Positions 16,244 to 24,095 are shown, numbered from the stretch's first letter. The stretch is DNA of 44,441 bases from Microcaldota archaeon (GCA_016188965.1 JACPGT010000018.1:1-44441); one strand, 5' to 3'. Translations and numbers: made by a program. Notes: generated by a model not told the origin, from the letters alone.

Positions 16244-16717
16244 ATGAACGTACGCTTTTGGAAAGGCACGCTGGCGGCTTTTATCGTGGCCGTGCTGGTC
16301 AAAGCCGTCGTCGAGATGTGGTGGATCCCGACCAACCTGGCGTCGGTGTTTCCCGGTTCTCCTCCCCGCGCCAACTTGGCGTCTCAATGGATGCTGGGCA
16401 TCGCGGTTGCCGCGGTCATCACCTTCGTTGCCGTCTACGTGATGACGGAATTCTTGGAAAAACTCGCCCGCGCGCAGAACCGGCAACCGTTGAAGCACGG
16501 CGCGCAATTCGGCCTCGTATTCGGCTTGGCCCAAAGTGCGTGGATGTTTTTGCTGCCGGTGGCTTCGGCGTACATGCTCATGCATGTGGGCTTGAATTTG
16601 GCGGCCAACATCTTGGCGTTTGCGGCCGCCGGCTGGGTCTATCAGAAGACAGACCCCGGCCCGATCGTCCGCGGCGAGCACCACGCGGAATACCTGCGGC
16701 AGCGCAAGCGGCTCTGA
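16244..16717 (+). CDS. Four-helix membrane protein, unknown (YagU-like in layout)
   Basis: A 157-residue membrane protein with about four helices (residues about 8-27, 48-70, 88-110 and 112-132). The arrangement FWKGTLAAFIVAVLVKAVVE followed by MWWIPTNLASVFPGSPPR resembles small DUF1440/YagU-like proteins, but this is not secure. The C-terminus is cytoplasmic and basic (EYLRQRKRL). GGAGGTG at 16230-16236 is a good ribosome binding site. TTTGTATAA at 16216-16224 is a possible TATA box. It lies 69 nt before asnS, probably in the same transcript. Confidence 0.7.
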   Translation: MNVRFWKGTLAAFIVAVLVKAVVEMWWIPTNLASVFPGSPPRANLASQWMLGIAVAAVITFVAVYVMTEFLEKLARAQNRQPLKHGAQFGLVFGLAQSAWMFLLPVASAYMLMHVGLNLAANILAFAAAGWVYQKTDPGPIVRGEHHAEYLRQRKRL

Positions 16718-16786
16718 AGGCCCCAGACGCCATTGGCAAAGCCTTTTCTTTTTTCCCTTTCCTCTTTCCTTTCAGGTCATTTACTC

Positions 16787-18076
16787 ATGTTCACTCCGAT
16801 TGAGCGCATCATCGACGGCCAAGTCGCGGAAGGCCAAAACGTCAAGCTCCGCGGCTGGATTTATCGCTCGCGCCAGCAAGGAAAACTGAATTTCGTCGTG
16901 GTCCGCGATGCTACCGGCGTGTTGCAGTGCGCGGTCAAGAAAGGCGTGGTGTCCGACGACCACTTCGAAGGCGCGACCAAGGCATTGATTGAGTCGGCGG
17001 TTATCGTGCAGGGCACCGTGAAGAAGGATCCCCGTGCGCCGGGCGGCTGGGAATTATCCGCCACGTCGTTCGACGTCCTGCATTTTTCCGAAATCTTCCC
17101 CATTTCCAAGGACCAAAGTACAGAATTCCTGCTGGACGTGCGCCACTTGTGGCTGCGCTCGCGCGAACTGACGGCCGTCATGCGCGTGAAGGCCAACGTC
17201 CTGGCATCCATCCGGGACTTCTGCGCCAAGGAAGGTTACTGGGAGACGACGCCGCCCATCCTCTCCACGTCGGCGGCGGAAGGCGGCTCGACGCTGTTCG
17301 AATTGGACTACTTCGGCCAGAAGGCCTACTTGTCCCAATCCGCCCAACTCCACCTGGAGGCGCTCATCTTCTCGCTGGAGAAAGTCTACGCCATCACGCC
17401 GTCGTTCCGCGCCGAAAAAAGCCGCACCACGAAGCACTTGACGGAATACTGGCATTTCGAAGGCGAGGCGGCGCATTGCAGCCACGAAGGCATCATGGAC
17501 TTCGAGGAACGCCTCTTGGAGTACGTCTGCCGCCGCGTAGCTTCTGAAAATGCCAAGGAATTGGCGCAACTGGGCCGCGATCCGGCGGAGTTGGCCGCCG
17601 TGACGGCGCCGTTTGACAAGCTTCCGTACGCCGAGGCCATCGCCCGCCTGCAGGCAAAAGGCGTGAACATCAAGCACGGCGACGACTTCGGCACCGACGA
17701 GGAACGCCTGCTCACTGAAGACGTCACGCAGCCGGTCTTCATCACGCATTTTCCTGCCGTCATGAAGCCGTTTTACATGAAGGAAAACCCGGATGGCACT
17801 GTAAACAACCACGATTTGTTGGCGCCCAAGGGCTTCGGTGAGCTGATTGGCGGCTCCGAGCGCGAGACGGACCTCAAGACGATTGAAGCCAAGCTGGTAA
17901 ACGCGGGCGAAAAACTGGAAAACTACTCCTGGTACTTAGACTTGCGGAAGTACGGCTCGGTTCAGCACTCCGGCTTCGGTCTGGGTGTTGAGCGCTTGGT
18001 CAAGTGGGTCTGCGGCTTGGAGCACATCCGCGACACCACGCCGTTTCCAAGAGTGATCAATCGTGCTTATCCCTAA
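16787..18076 (+). CDS. asnS: Asparaginyl-tRNA synthetase
   Basis: A 429-residue class IIb synthetase that charges tRNA-Asn. The N-terminal OB-fold (about 1-105) has NVKLRGWIYRSRQQGKLNFV. The catalytic domain shows motif 1 (FCAKEGYWETTPPILSTSAA), motif 2 (SFRAEKSRTTKHLTEYWHFE) and motif 3 (GFGLGVERLVKWVCGLEHIR). SWYLDLRKYGSVQHSGFGLG is typical of AsnRS rather than AspRS. The ATG at 16787 is chosen since the OB-fold starts at FTPIERI; an upstream ATG would add a poor extension. A pyrimidine-rich leader (16740-16770) precedes it. A remnant of a second asnS 3' end lies 32 nt downstream. Confidence 0.93.
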   Translation: MFTPIERIIDGQVAEGQNVKLRGWIYRSRQQGKLNFVVVRDATGVLQCAVKKGVVSDDHFEGATKALIESAVIVQGTVKKDPRAPGGWELSATSFDVLHFSEIFPISKDQSTEFLLDVRHLWLRSRELTAVMRVKANVLASIRDFCAKEGYWETTPPILSTSAAEGGSTLFELDYFGQKAYLSQSAQLHLEALIFSLEKVYAITPSFRAEKSRTTKHLTEYWHFEGEAAHCSHEGIMDFEERLLEYVCRRVASENAKELAQLGRDPAELAAVTAPFDKLPYAEAIARLQAKGVNIKHGDDFGTDEERLLTEDVTQPVFITHFPAVMKPFYMKENPDGTVNNHDLLAPKGFGELIGGSERETDLKTIEAKLVNAGEKLENYSWYLDLRKYGSVQHSGFGLGVERLVKWVCGLEHIRDTTPFPRVINRAYP

Positions 18077-18108
18077 TTTTTTTTGGTGAAGCTTTTCCGA
18101 AGAAAAGG

Positions 18109-18138
18109 TTCCGAGTAATCAACCGGGCGTATCCTTGA
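18109..18138 (+). pseudogene. Remnant of a second asnS 3' end
   Basis: Codons at 18112-18138 read RVINRAYP then a stop, identical in protein to the end of asnS at 18050-18076. Of nine codons including the stop, seven differ, all synonymously (for example AGA to CGA, GTG to GTA, TAA to TGA). Both copies are followed by a T-run. A recent tandem duplication would keep the nucleotides identical, so this looks like the tail of a divergent asnS left after allele replacement. Confidence 0.6.
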
Positions 18139-18254
18139 TTCTTTTTTTGTGCCGCTTTTGTCCGAATCGACTTGCACGCGTCGTCTTGGATTTTTCTTCC
18201 GGCTTGTGGCTTGGTCGTGCTTGTTTCCTTGGTGGGGGGACTGGGGTGGCCGTC

Positions 18255-19034
18255 TTATTCCGTCAAAATCCTGCGAATCGCGTTGCCCAGCCGTTTCACG
18301 TGTCCTCGGATTCCACCGGAAAGCTTCGTGGCCACCAATGCGGCACGATAGGTTCGTTTACCCTCCAGGTGGAGTGGACCGACCGAGTAGGGCACTTGTG
18401 TGGCAGGAATCACGTGCAACGTCTCGGTGCCGAATCCCATTTTGCGGAATTCGGCTTCCAGCGCTTCCGACAAGTTGCTGTGTTCTTCGAATAACAGGAT
18501 TGCTTTTCCTTCCGGCACCAGGACTCGGGCGTATTCGTTCGCCAAATGGGCGATTGCGTGCTGGCGCTCAAGATGGCTGTTGCCTGCGATGATGAAGGGT
18601 GACGATCCGCGGTCCACTACGGCGCCCATCGACTCGGGCCGGATGTGCGTGTGAAGCGCGTTGGCAAAATGCAGGTGTGGACGGACTAAGTGTTCTAATC
18701 CCTCCCGCTTTGCCAGGGCTTCGATGACGTTGGCATATACGTCGGGTCTTCCGGCACCCCTGGCATGCTGCCGGGCCGCTATGGCGACGCTAGCGGTATA
18801 CGTCTCCAGGAGAAATTCCTTTGGAAGCAGGCGGATTCGGTCTTTCTTCAGTTCCTTCGTGCCTGGGTGACCCTGGGCATCCAGCAGCACGAGCATGCCG
18901 CCTTGGCTCTCGTCCAGATGGTGGCTCAAAAAAAGCGGCGCCGGGTCCTTCGGGAACGAAAAACCGCCTACGTAGAGGACCTTGTGATTGGGCTGCACGT
19001 GGGTGGTCAGCAGCGTCGGCTCGGGAATTGCCAT
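18255..19034 (-). CDS. SAM-dependent methyltransferase-like protein
   Basis: A 259-residue protein with the layout of a class I methyltransferase. A beta strand and loop with KVLYVGGFSFPKDPAPLF occupies the motif I position, with a weak glycine pattern. GMLVLLDAQGHPG could be motif II. A distal segment, FIIAGNSHLERQHAIAHLAN followed by VLVPEGKAILLFEEHSNL, matches the post-motif region RvLkPgG of these enzymes. The classic GxGxG is replaced by VGGFS, so binding of SAM is uncertain and the substrate is unknown. It lies downstream of a lipoprotein gene on the same strand (37-nt gap). Confidence 0.55.
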   Translation of the reverse strand: MAIPEPTLLTTHVQPNHKVLYVGGFSFPKDPAPLFLSHHLDESQGGMLVLLDAQGHPGTKELKKDRIRLLPKEFLLETYTASVAIAARQHARGAGRPDVYANVIEALAKREGLEHLVRPHLHFANALHTHIRPESMGAVVDRGSSPFIIAGNSHLERQHAIAHLANEYARVLVPEGKAILLFEEHSNLSEALEAEFRKMGFGTETLHVIPATQVPYSVGPLHLEGKRTYRAALVATKLSGGIRGHVKRLGNAIRRILTE

Positions 19035-19071
19035 GATGGAAACAAAGTTGGATGTCGGCTGGTTAAATTCC

Positions 19072-19719
19072 TTAGGCCGGTTTCTGACAATCGTCCCGGC
19101 CCATCAATTTCTTGAACGCGTGCGTGTCGATGAAGACCTGCGTGTCGCTCTCCCAACCTGTTTCCGCAAGCAGTCGCGTGCGGTTAAACTGCAGGTGGAA
19201 TCCGCCGTCCTGGCAGCCGGTCAGGCCTTTGCCGCAGGACAGCGTGCCTTGCGCGAAGGCGTCGCAGTCGAAGATGACGTCCGGTACGACCTTGAAGCAT
19301 GCATCTTGGACGTCTTGCTTTGACGCATTCGCCATGACGCGCAATACGGAGTCGTTCACGATGCTAAAAAGCGGGTTCCGGTACTCGTCCGGCTTAGCCG
19401 GCGTGCAGACGGCGTCCTGGATGACGTACCGCAAGCCGTTGCACGACGTCTTGCACCAAGAGACCCAATGCGGTGCGTCGGTGAATTGCAGCAGGTACCG
19501 CGATAACGCTTGTGCGTCCAGTTTGGGCGGAATCGGCGTCGCTGCCGGCGGCTGCAGGCTTTGGTTGATGACGGCCGTGGCCAGCGGCGTCGGAGTGGAG
19601 GCCACGTATTGCGTTTCAATTGCGACCGGCACGTACGTTTGGGGTGCTGACTTGGTTTGCGTGCAGCCGGCCAGAAAAAGGCCGAGACCGAACAGGACAA
19701 TCAGGACGAGTGGTTTCAT
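19072..19719 (-). CDS. Cys-rich lipoprotein, unknown function
   Basis: A 215-residue lipoprotein. The signal LVLIVLFGLGLFLAGC places the lipidated Cys near residue 19. A Thr/Pro-rich spacer follows (about 20-65), then a compact domain with about eight Cys (WCKTSCNGL, DAVCTPAK, DACFKVVP, FDCDAF, LSCGKGLTGCQDGG, DDCQKP), which would form disulfides outside the cell. It may be a substrate of the DsbA-like protein at 41462-42229. The start at 19719 is preferred since the bidirectional TATA box at 19745-19753 is 29-30 nt upstream. The domain is not recognised. Confidence 0.75.
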   Translation of the reverse strand: MKPLVLIVLFGLGLFLAGCTQTKSAPQTYVPVAIETQYVASTPTPLATAVINQSLQPPAATPIPPKLDAQALSRYLLQFTDAPHWVSWCKTSCNGLRYVIQDAVCTPAKPDEYRNPLFSIVNDSVLRVMANASKQDVQDACFKVVPDVIFDCDAFAQGTLSCGKGLTGCQDGGFHLQFNRTRLLAETGWESDTQVFIDTHAFKKLMGRDDCQKPA

Positions 19720-19744
19720 GCGGTTGATTTTTCTTCCACCCACT

Positions 19745-19753
19745 CTTTTAAGC
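19745..19753. promoter_or_regulatory. Bidirectional TATA box between lipoprotein and vapB-like genes
   Basis: CTTTTAAGC is centred about 29 nt from the minus-strand ATG at 19719 and about 26 nt from the plus-strand ATG at 19775. The starts are 55 bp apart. A single box at leaderless distance from both starts resembles the arrangement at 14176-14183. Confidence 0.55.
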
Positions 19754-19783
19754 TATGTATGAACATGCATATGTATGAACATG
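19754..19783 (+). promoter_or_regulatory. Direct-repeat operator at the vapB-like start
   Basis: TATGTATGAACATG occurs twice, at 19754-19767 and 19770-19783, with a 16-bp period, overlapping the predicted transcription start and the start codon. Tandem operator repeats of this kind are typical for autoregulated ribbon-helix-helix antitoxins. Confidence 0.55.
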
Positions 19784-19975
19784 AAGGTGCGTATGACGCT
19801 GATGTTGGATGAAGCCGTCGTCCGGAAGCTCAAGGCGACGGAGCCCAACATGAGCGGCTTTGTGAATGACCTGGTCAAAAAGGCCCTATTCGGAAAACCG
19901 GAGTCCATGTTCGGAGCATTCGCCGGTCGAATCAGCGGTAAGGACAAGATTGAGGACCCCGAGGACGAAGAATAA
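19775..19975 (+). CDS. vapB: VapB-like antitoxin
   Basis: A 66-residue protein. KVRMTLMLDEAVVRKLKATE has the beta strand and helix of a short ribbon-helix-helix DNA-binding domain, FVNDLVKKALFGK gives the second helix, and the acidic tail (KIEDPEDEE) is suited to masking a toxin. It overlaps the PIN-domain gene by one base (TAATG), the usual translational coupling of VapBC pairs. The start at 19775 fits the TATA spacing; ATG 19781 is an alternative. Two direct repeats at the start suggest autorepression. Confidence 0.75.
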   Translation: MNMKVRMTLMLDEAVVRKLKATEPNMSGFVNDLVKKALFGKPESMFGAFAGRISGKDKIEDPEDEE

Positions 19976-20343
19976 TGGCGTATTTACTGGATTCGTTCGC
20001 GTGGCTGGAATACTTCGGCCAGAATTCAGATTTCGTGGCCTTCATCGACCACGCTTCCGTCCCGCCCTATACGGTATCCACGTCCATCGCTGAAATCATC
20101 CGTTCCCTTTACCGCAAAAACTTTAAACCTGAAGAAATCGCGAGGGCGGTCCGCTTCATCCAAGATAAGAGCGTTGTATTGGATGTAGACGCCGCCCACG
20201 CCACCGCCGCGGGCCACCTTGCCCACAAAACCGGGCTGCATTTCGCGGATGCCTTGATTTACGCCTTTGTGGACAAGGACCACGTCATCGTGACGGGCGA
20301 TCCGCATTTCAAGTCGCTGGACTTCGTCCACTTCATCCCCTAA
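19975..20343 (+). CDS. vapC: PIN-domain toxin VapC
   Basis: A 122-residue PIN-domain ribonuclease. The metal-binding acidic residues are visible: Asp6 in LLDSFAWLEYF, Glu in STSIAEIIRSL near residue 40, Asp in HFADALIYAF near 91, and Asp in VTGDPHF near 109. PIN toxins cut tRNA or rRNA and are held inactive by the cognate antitoxin, here the overlapping upstream gene. A second, only distantly similar pair lies at 38532-39123. The stop is followed by non-coding DNA before the CBS-domain gene, which has its own promoter. Confidence 0.9.
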   Translation: MAYLLDSFAWLEYFGQNSDFVAFIDHASVPPYTVSTSIAEIIRSLYRKNFKPEEIARAVRFIQDKSVVLDVDAAHATAAGHLAHKTGLHFADALIYAFVDKDHVIVTGDPHFKSLDFVHFIP

Positions 20344-20394
20344 TGCCCATTTTTTCGTCGTCCGCCGAATAATACTCCGTCTTCAAACGATTGC

Positions 20395-20402
20395 TTTTTA
20401 AG
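20395..20402 (+). promoter_or_regulatory. TATA box of the CBS-domain gene
   Basis: TTTTTAAG is centred 28 nt before the ATG at 20427. Confidence 0.55.
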
Positions 20403-20426
20403 TGGTTTTGGGCACTATTGGTCTCA

Positions 20427-20846
20427 ATGGATACAGGCATTAAAGTTGGAGACTGTATGCGAACCGAGCTGGCCACCATTTCGGATTCGGCTTCGATTTA
20501 CGAGGCCGCCGAGAAGATGACCCGCCAGGACGTCGGCTGCCTCGTGGTGACCGACGTGCGCGACAAGATCTACGCATTGATTACCGACGAGGACCTCGTC
20601 CGCAAGGTACTGGCCAAAAAACGGCTGGATGCCAAAGTGGCGGACGTGGCGTCAAAACCGCTTATTGGACTTCCGCCTGACGCGGATTTGACCGAAGCGG
20701 CCAAACTGATGGGCAAGAAACGCGTCAAGAGGCTCGTTGTTTTCAGCGGCCGCGACGTCGTCGGCCTCATCTCGGCGCGCGACATCGTCGATCTTTCTCC
20801 CTCTTTGTATGACCTGATCGCAGAACGCGAACGCATCAAGGCGTAA
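20427..20846 (+). CDS. Protein with two CBS domains
   Basis: A 139-residue protein made of a tandem pair of CBS domains: the first about residues 5-62 (KVGDCMRTELATISDSASIY, VGCLVVTDVRDKIYALITDED), the second about 68-125 (VADVASKPLIGLPPDADLTE, VKRLVVFSGRDVVGLISARD). Such pairs bind adenosine nucleotides or SAM and act as energy or metabolite sensors. There is no attached effector domain. The ATG at 20427 fits the TATA box at 20395-20402; a longer in-frame start is unlikely. It sits upstream of the TOPRIM and dnaG genes on the same strand. Confidence 0.92.
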   Translation: MDTGIKVGDCMRTELATISDSASIYEAAEKMTRQDVGCLVVTDVRDKIYALITDEDLVRKVLAKKRLDAKVADVASKPLIGLPPDADLTEAAKLMGKKRVKRLVVFSGRDVVGLISARDIVDLSPSLYDLIAERERIKA

Positions 20847-20891
20847 CGCGGAAAAAACCAGCAGTCAAAGGTCATGTAGGCGAATCGAACA

Positions 20892-21269
20892 TTGGACGCC
20901 ACGCAGCGTCAAGCCGTATTGGACAAGGCCCTGCAATCCTTGGACGGCAAAGTCGTGTTTGTCGAAGGCAAACGCGACGTGGCCGCCTTGGAAGAACTGG
21001 GCGTCCAGGCGCATTTCGTATGCGCTCACGGCGTGCCCCTGCGCCAGGTGGAAAAGCACCTCGAAGCCGCGAAAGCGGCCGGCTGCGTTCTTTTGTTCGA
21101 TTTTGACGACGAAGGCCGACGCAAGGTCCGGGTATTCACCGAACTTCTGCAAAGCCTGGGCGTCAACCCCCTTCAACCCTTGCGCACGCGCATCGAACGG
21201 ACGTTCGGCGCCCGCACCGTGGAGGATTTGCCCGTGCATTACCGCTTGCTGCTTTCAAGTCAAAGGTGA
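20892..21269 (+). CDS. Small TOPRIM-domain protein
   Basis: A 125-residue single TOPRIM domain of the archaeal RNase M5/primase-related type. The conserved Glu lies in KVVFVEGKRDVAALEELG (about residues 20-37) and the DxD-like motif in VLLFDFDDEGRRKVRVF (about 67-83). LRTRIERTFGARTVEDL is the conserved C-terminal part. It starts with TTG at 20892, since the next in-frame upstream codons include a stop. It lies 5 nt before dnaG. Archaeal members often sit near dnaG or ribosomal genes; their activity is not established. Confidence 0.82.
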   Translation: MDATQRQAVLDKALQSLDGKVVFVEGKRDVAALEELGVQAHFVCAHGVPLRQVEKHLEAAKAAGCVLLFDFDDEGRRKVRVFTELLQSLGVNPLQPLRTRIERTFGARTVEDLPVHYRLLLSSQR

Positions 21270-21274
21270 AAACA

Positions 21275-22642
21275 ATGGGTAAAACGTACGTGGATACTGT
21301 CAAATACTTGATCAAGGCCAGCTTTGAAATCGGCGGCATCGTCGAGAAGCCCGACATCGTCGGCGCCATCTTCGGCCAAACCGAAGGCCTTTTGGGCGAC
21401 GAGCTGGATTTGCGCGAATTGCAGAAGAACGGCCGCATCGGCCGCATCGAAGTCGACTTGCAGCTGCGCGGCGGAAAGTCGTTCGGCACCATCGTCGTTC
21501 CTTCTTCATTGGACATGGTCGAAACCGCTATTCTGGCCGGTGCCTTGGAAGTGGTGGACCGCGTCGGGCCCTGCGAAGCCGGCATCAAGGTGCACCGCAT
21601 CGAAGACTCGCGCAACCTCAAGCGCAAAGTCGTACTGGATCGTGCGAAAGACCTGCTCAAGACGCTCATCGGCACGGAACTTCCCGAAAGCAAGCAATTA
21701 AGCGAGATGGTTCGGGATGAAGTCAAGGTCTCCGAAGTCGTCGCATTCGGCGCCGACAAGCTGGCGGCAGGACCTGACATCGAGACGGCCGAGGACATCA
21801 TCGTCGTGGAAGGCCGCGCCGACGTCATCAACCTCTTGAAGAACAACATCAAGAACGTCGTCGCCGTCGGTGGCGCCAAAGTGGGCCCCACTATCACGGA
21901 ACTGTGCCGCCGCAAGGAAGTCACCGCCTTTTTAGACGGCGACCGCGGCGGGGACATCATCCTCCGCGAGCTTCTGGCCGCGACGGACATCGATTTTGTC
22001 TGCCGCGCGCCGCCCGGACACGAAGTGGAAGAACTGTCCCGCAAGGAGCTAATCAAGCAGCTGCGCCGCAAAGTCCCCGTTGAGCAGGTCAAAGGCTACG
22101 CTTCGATGATGGCCACGCGCAAGGAATCCCGCACCAACGCCGAAACCGATGCGCCCGCGCCGTCCTTCGACGAGCCTTCGTCCGCCCCGGCGTCCATGGC
22201 CCGGCCTGCGGTGGCACAAATGGCCTCGTCGCAATCGATGACGCAAAGCATGCCGCGCAACCCGCTGGCCCAATCCGACCGCGAACAATACGTCCCGCCC
22301 GCCCCGGCGCCGCGCCCGCAGCACATCGTCTACAAACCGGCCGCAGCCACGGTTCCGGCCGAGGAAGCCGCTCCGCTCAAAGGCATCCTCAAGGAACTGG
22401 AAGGGTCCTTGCGCGCCCGCTTTTTGGACGACTCCCTCAAGCCGGTGTCGGAAGTACCCATTCGCGACATCATGAAGACACTGACGGACGCCCACAAGGT
22501 GCACGCCATCGTGCTGGACGGCATCATCACCCAGCGCTTGCTGGACTTAGCCGAACAGAAAGGCACGCAGTACCTCGTCGGCATCCGGGCGGGCAATCTG
22601 ACGCGCCAGCCTGAAAAGCTCAAGATGGTCCTGGCCGAATAA
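21275..22642 (+). CDS. dnaG: Archaeal DnaG-type primase
   Basis: A 455-residue archaeal DnaG, a TOPRIM protein that associates with the exosome and can synthesise primers. The N-terminal domain (KTYVDTVKYLIKASFEIGGI, GQTEGLLGDELDLRELQKNG) is characteristic. The TOPRIM core has IIVVEGRADVINLLK (catalytic Glu near residue 179) and VTAFLDGDRGGDIILREL (acidic pair near 222-224), and then CRAPPGHEVEELSRKEL. A Pro/Ala/Ser-rich linker (about 285-350) leads to a C-terminal domain (about 365-455). ATG 21275 is used. It is probably co-transcribed with the TOPRIM gene. Confidence 0.95.
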   Translation: MGKTYVDTVKYLIKASFEIGGIVEKPDIVGAIFGQTEGLLGDELDLRELQKNGRIGRIEVDLQLRGGKSFGTIVVPSSLDMVETAILAGALEVVDRVGPCEAGIKVHRIEDSRNLKRKVVLDRAKDLLKTLIGTELPESKQLSEMVRDEVKVSEVVAFGADKLAAGPDIETAEDIIVVEGRADVINLLKNNIKNVVAVGGAKVGPTITELCRRKEVTAFLDGDRGGDIILRELLAATDIDFVCRAPPGHEVEELSRKELIKQLRRKVPVEQVKGYASMMATRKESRTNAETDAPAPSFDEPSSAPASMARPAVAQMASSQSMTQSMPRNPLAQSDREQYVPPAPAPRPQHIVYKPAAATVPAEEAAPLKGILKELEGSLRARFLDDSLKPVSEVPIRDIMKTLTDAHKVHAIVLDGIITQRLLDLAEQKGTQYLVGIRAGNLTRQPEKLKMVLAE

Positions 22643-22742
22643 GGCGCACGCTCGCGGTTTGTTTTCCAGGCGTCTTTATTTTCCGACGCCGATTCCTCTT
22701 TTTTTCCAGCTTTTTTTCAAAAACAGTTTTTTTTACCGCTGT

Positions 22743-23504
22743 TCAGCCATTGCCTACAGCCGCGCTCAACTTCACCCACTCGTCCAAGTCCAGTTCGCGC
22801 ACGCGCCGCTGGGCGAACGGCAACGAAGCGCCTTTTTCCTTGGCTTCTTTTTTGCTTAAGCCCAACTGCACCCAGGAATGCTCGAATGCCTTCTTGACTT
22901 TCTGGTTCTTGTGCGAAAACAACAACTCCACCAACCGCTCGTCGATGGCTTTCGGCGGTTTGCGGCGGAGGATGACGACGGCTACGTCCACTTCCGGCGG
23001 CGGCGTGAAGCTGTAGCGCGACACGTCCATCGCAAGCTGGATGTCGGCGTGGTTCTGCGCGTTCACGCTCAACCGGCCCCATTGGGCCGAGCCGGGCGTG
23101 GCGACCAGGCGATCGGCGAACTCTTTTTGCAGAAAGAACGCGCCGCTTCCGTTCGATTCCGCCCCGATGGTCTTGAACAGGATGTCCGACGAGAGGTAGA
23201 ACGGGATGTTGCCCACGATCCAGTCAAAACCGCCGAAGTGGTAGTCCAGCACGTCGGCGTTGACGACTTGTACGTTCTTGGCTTTTGCGTCCGCCAGGCG
23301 TTCCTGAAGTTTCGGAATGAGCGACTCGTCTTTTTCCAAAGCCGTTAGCCACTTAGGCTTTTTCCTGCACAGCGCTGTCGTAAGCATGCCGGTGCCGGCG
23401 CCGATTTCCAACACTTTCTTGCCCTTCAAATCACCCAACAAGTCGACGAACTCGCGGATGACTTCGGAGTCTCCTAAGAAATGCTGGCCGAGAGGTTGTC
23501 CCAT
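22743..23504 (-). CDS. ksgA: 16S rRNA dimethyladenosine transferase (KsgA/Dim1)
   Basis: A 253-residue SAM-dependent enzyme that dimethylates two adjacent adenosines in helix 45 of 16S rRNA. Signatures: PLGQHFLGD, LEIGAGTGMLTTALC (SAM site), LEKDESLIPKL, VVNADVLDY and the catalytic WIVGNIPFYLSSDIL. The usual NxPY is NIPF here. The C-terminal helical domain includes FSHKNQKVKKAFEH. A palindromic TATA box CTATTTAG (23527-23534) is centred 26-27 nt before the ATG. In archaea this gene typically follows L21e, RpoF and DUF655; here two unrelated genes intervene. Confidence 0.95.
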   Translation of the reverse strand: MGQPLGQHFLGDSEVIREFVDLLGDLKGKKVLEIGAGTGMLTTALCRKKPKWLTALEKDESLIPKLQERLADAKAKNVQVVNADVLDYHFGGFDWIVGNIPFYLSSDILFKTIGAESNGSGAFFLQKEFADRLVATPGSAQWGRLSVNAQNHADIQLAMDVSRYSFTPPPEVDVAVVILRRKPPKAIDERLVELLFSHKNQKVKKAFEHSWVQLGLSKKEAKEKGASLPFAQRRVRELDLDEWVKLSAAVGNG

Positions 23505-23526
23505 GGTTGAACCAGTGCCGGTGCGG

Positions 23527-23534
23527 CTAAATAG
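23527..23534 (-). promoter_or_regulatory. TATA box of ksgA
   Basis: CTAAATAG (reverse CTATTTAG, near-symmetric) is centred 26-27 nt before the ATG at 23504, so ksgA has its own leaderless promoter inside the cluster. Confidence 0.55.
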
Positions 23535-23536
23535 GT

Positions 23537-24088
23537 TTATTGCCGGCGCGTCTTGGGCCTGGATGTTGGCTTTGACACAGGAGCCTCTCGCGGCCGATTG
23601 ATGCGCCAGACGTGATGCCCCATTGGCTGCTCGTTATCATTGCGGTACACCTGGGCCTCGATGCCCAGTTTTCGGATGACTTCCACGACCTTCATTAGGT
23701 TGGCGGCATGCTGTTTCACGTCACGGACGGACCCGCCGTATATCAAGCTCGGCGTGTCTTGCGGCAGCTTTAACTGTCCAATGAGGCTTTGCGTTACCCA
23801 TTGCCACGTGGACTGTTTTTCTTCGGGAATCTCGGAGGTCGGTGGGTAATACTCCAGGCTGCCGTTTTTTCCAATTTGGTAGGCACGGGTGCCTGGAATT
23901 TTCACTGCCATTTCCTTGGGGTTGAAACTTTTTGCCAACGCGTCGTGCAGCCGTCGCACTTGCTCGGCCGTAGCTCCCGGCAAGAAAACGTGGACGTTGT
24001 CGGATAGGTTGTGGCGAGCGGCTTCCGACTCTTTGCCTGCCGTGCGCTTGAGGTGCGCGAAATCGTGGAATTGGAATTCGGTTTCCAT
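23537..24088 (-). CDS. Unknown protein, paralogue of the upstream gene
   Basis: A 183-residue protein that I do not recognise. It is clearly related to the gene just upstream. The N-terminal block FQFHDFAHLKRTAG, then LSDNVHVFLPGATAEQVRRL and HDALAKSF, matches that paralogue's YQVHDFKHLRDTLS, LYDNKTIFFPSATKAQLEAM and HAAFQREF. The C-terminal block VIRKLGIEAQVY with HHVWRINRP matches MIRRLGIEAKIV with GHVWHINPP. The middle differs and is shorter here. There are no membrane segments; the tail is basic (SKPTSRPKTRRQ). The ATG at 24088 is chosen since homology begins there, and it lies 7 nt after the upstream stop. Confidence 0.7.
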   Translation of the reverse strand: METEFQFHDFAHLKRTAGKESEAARHNLSDNVHVFLPGATAEQVRRLHDALAKSFNPKEMAVKIPGTRAYQIGKNGSLEYYPPTSEIPEEKQSTWQWVTQSLIGQLKLPQDTPSLIYGGSVRDVKQHAANLMKVVEVIRKLGIEAQVYRNDNEQPMGHHVWRINRPREAPVSKPTSRPKTRRQ

Positions 24089-24095
24089 GGCCTGT

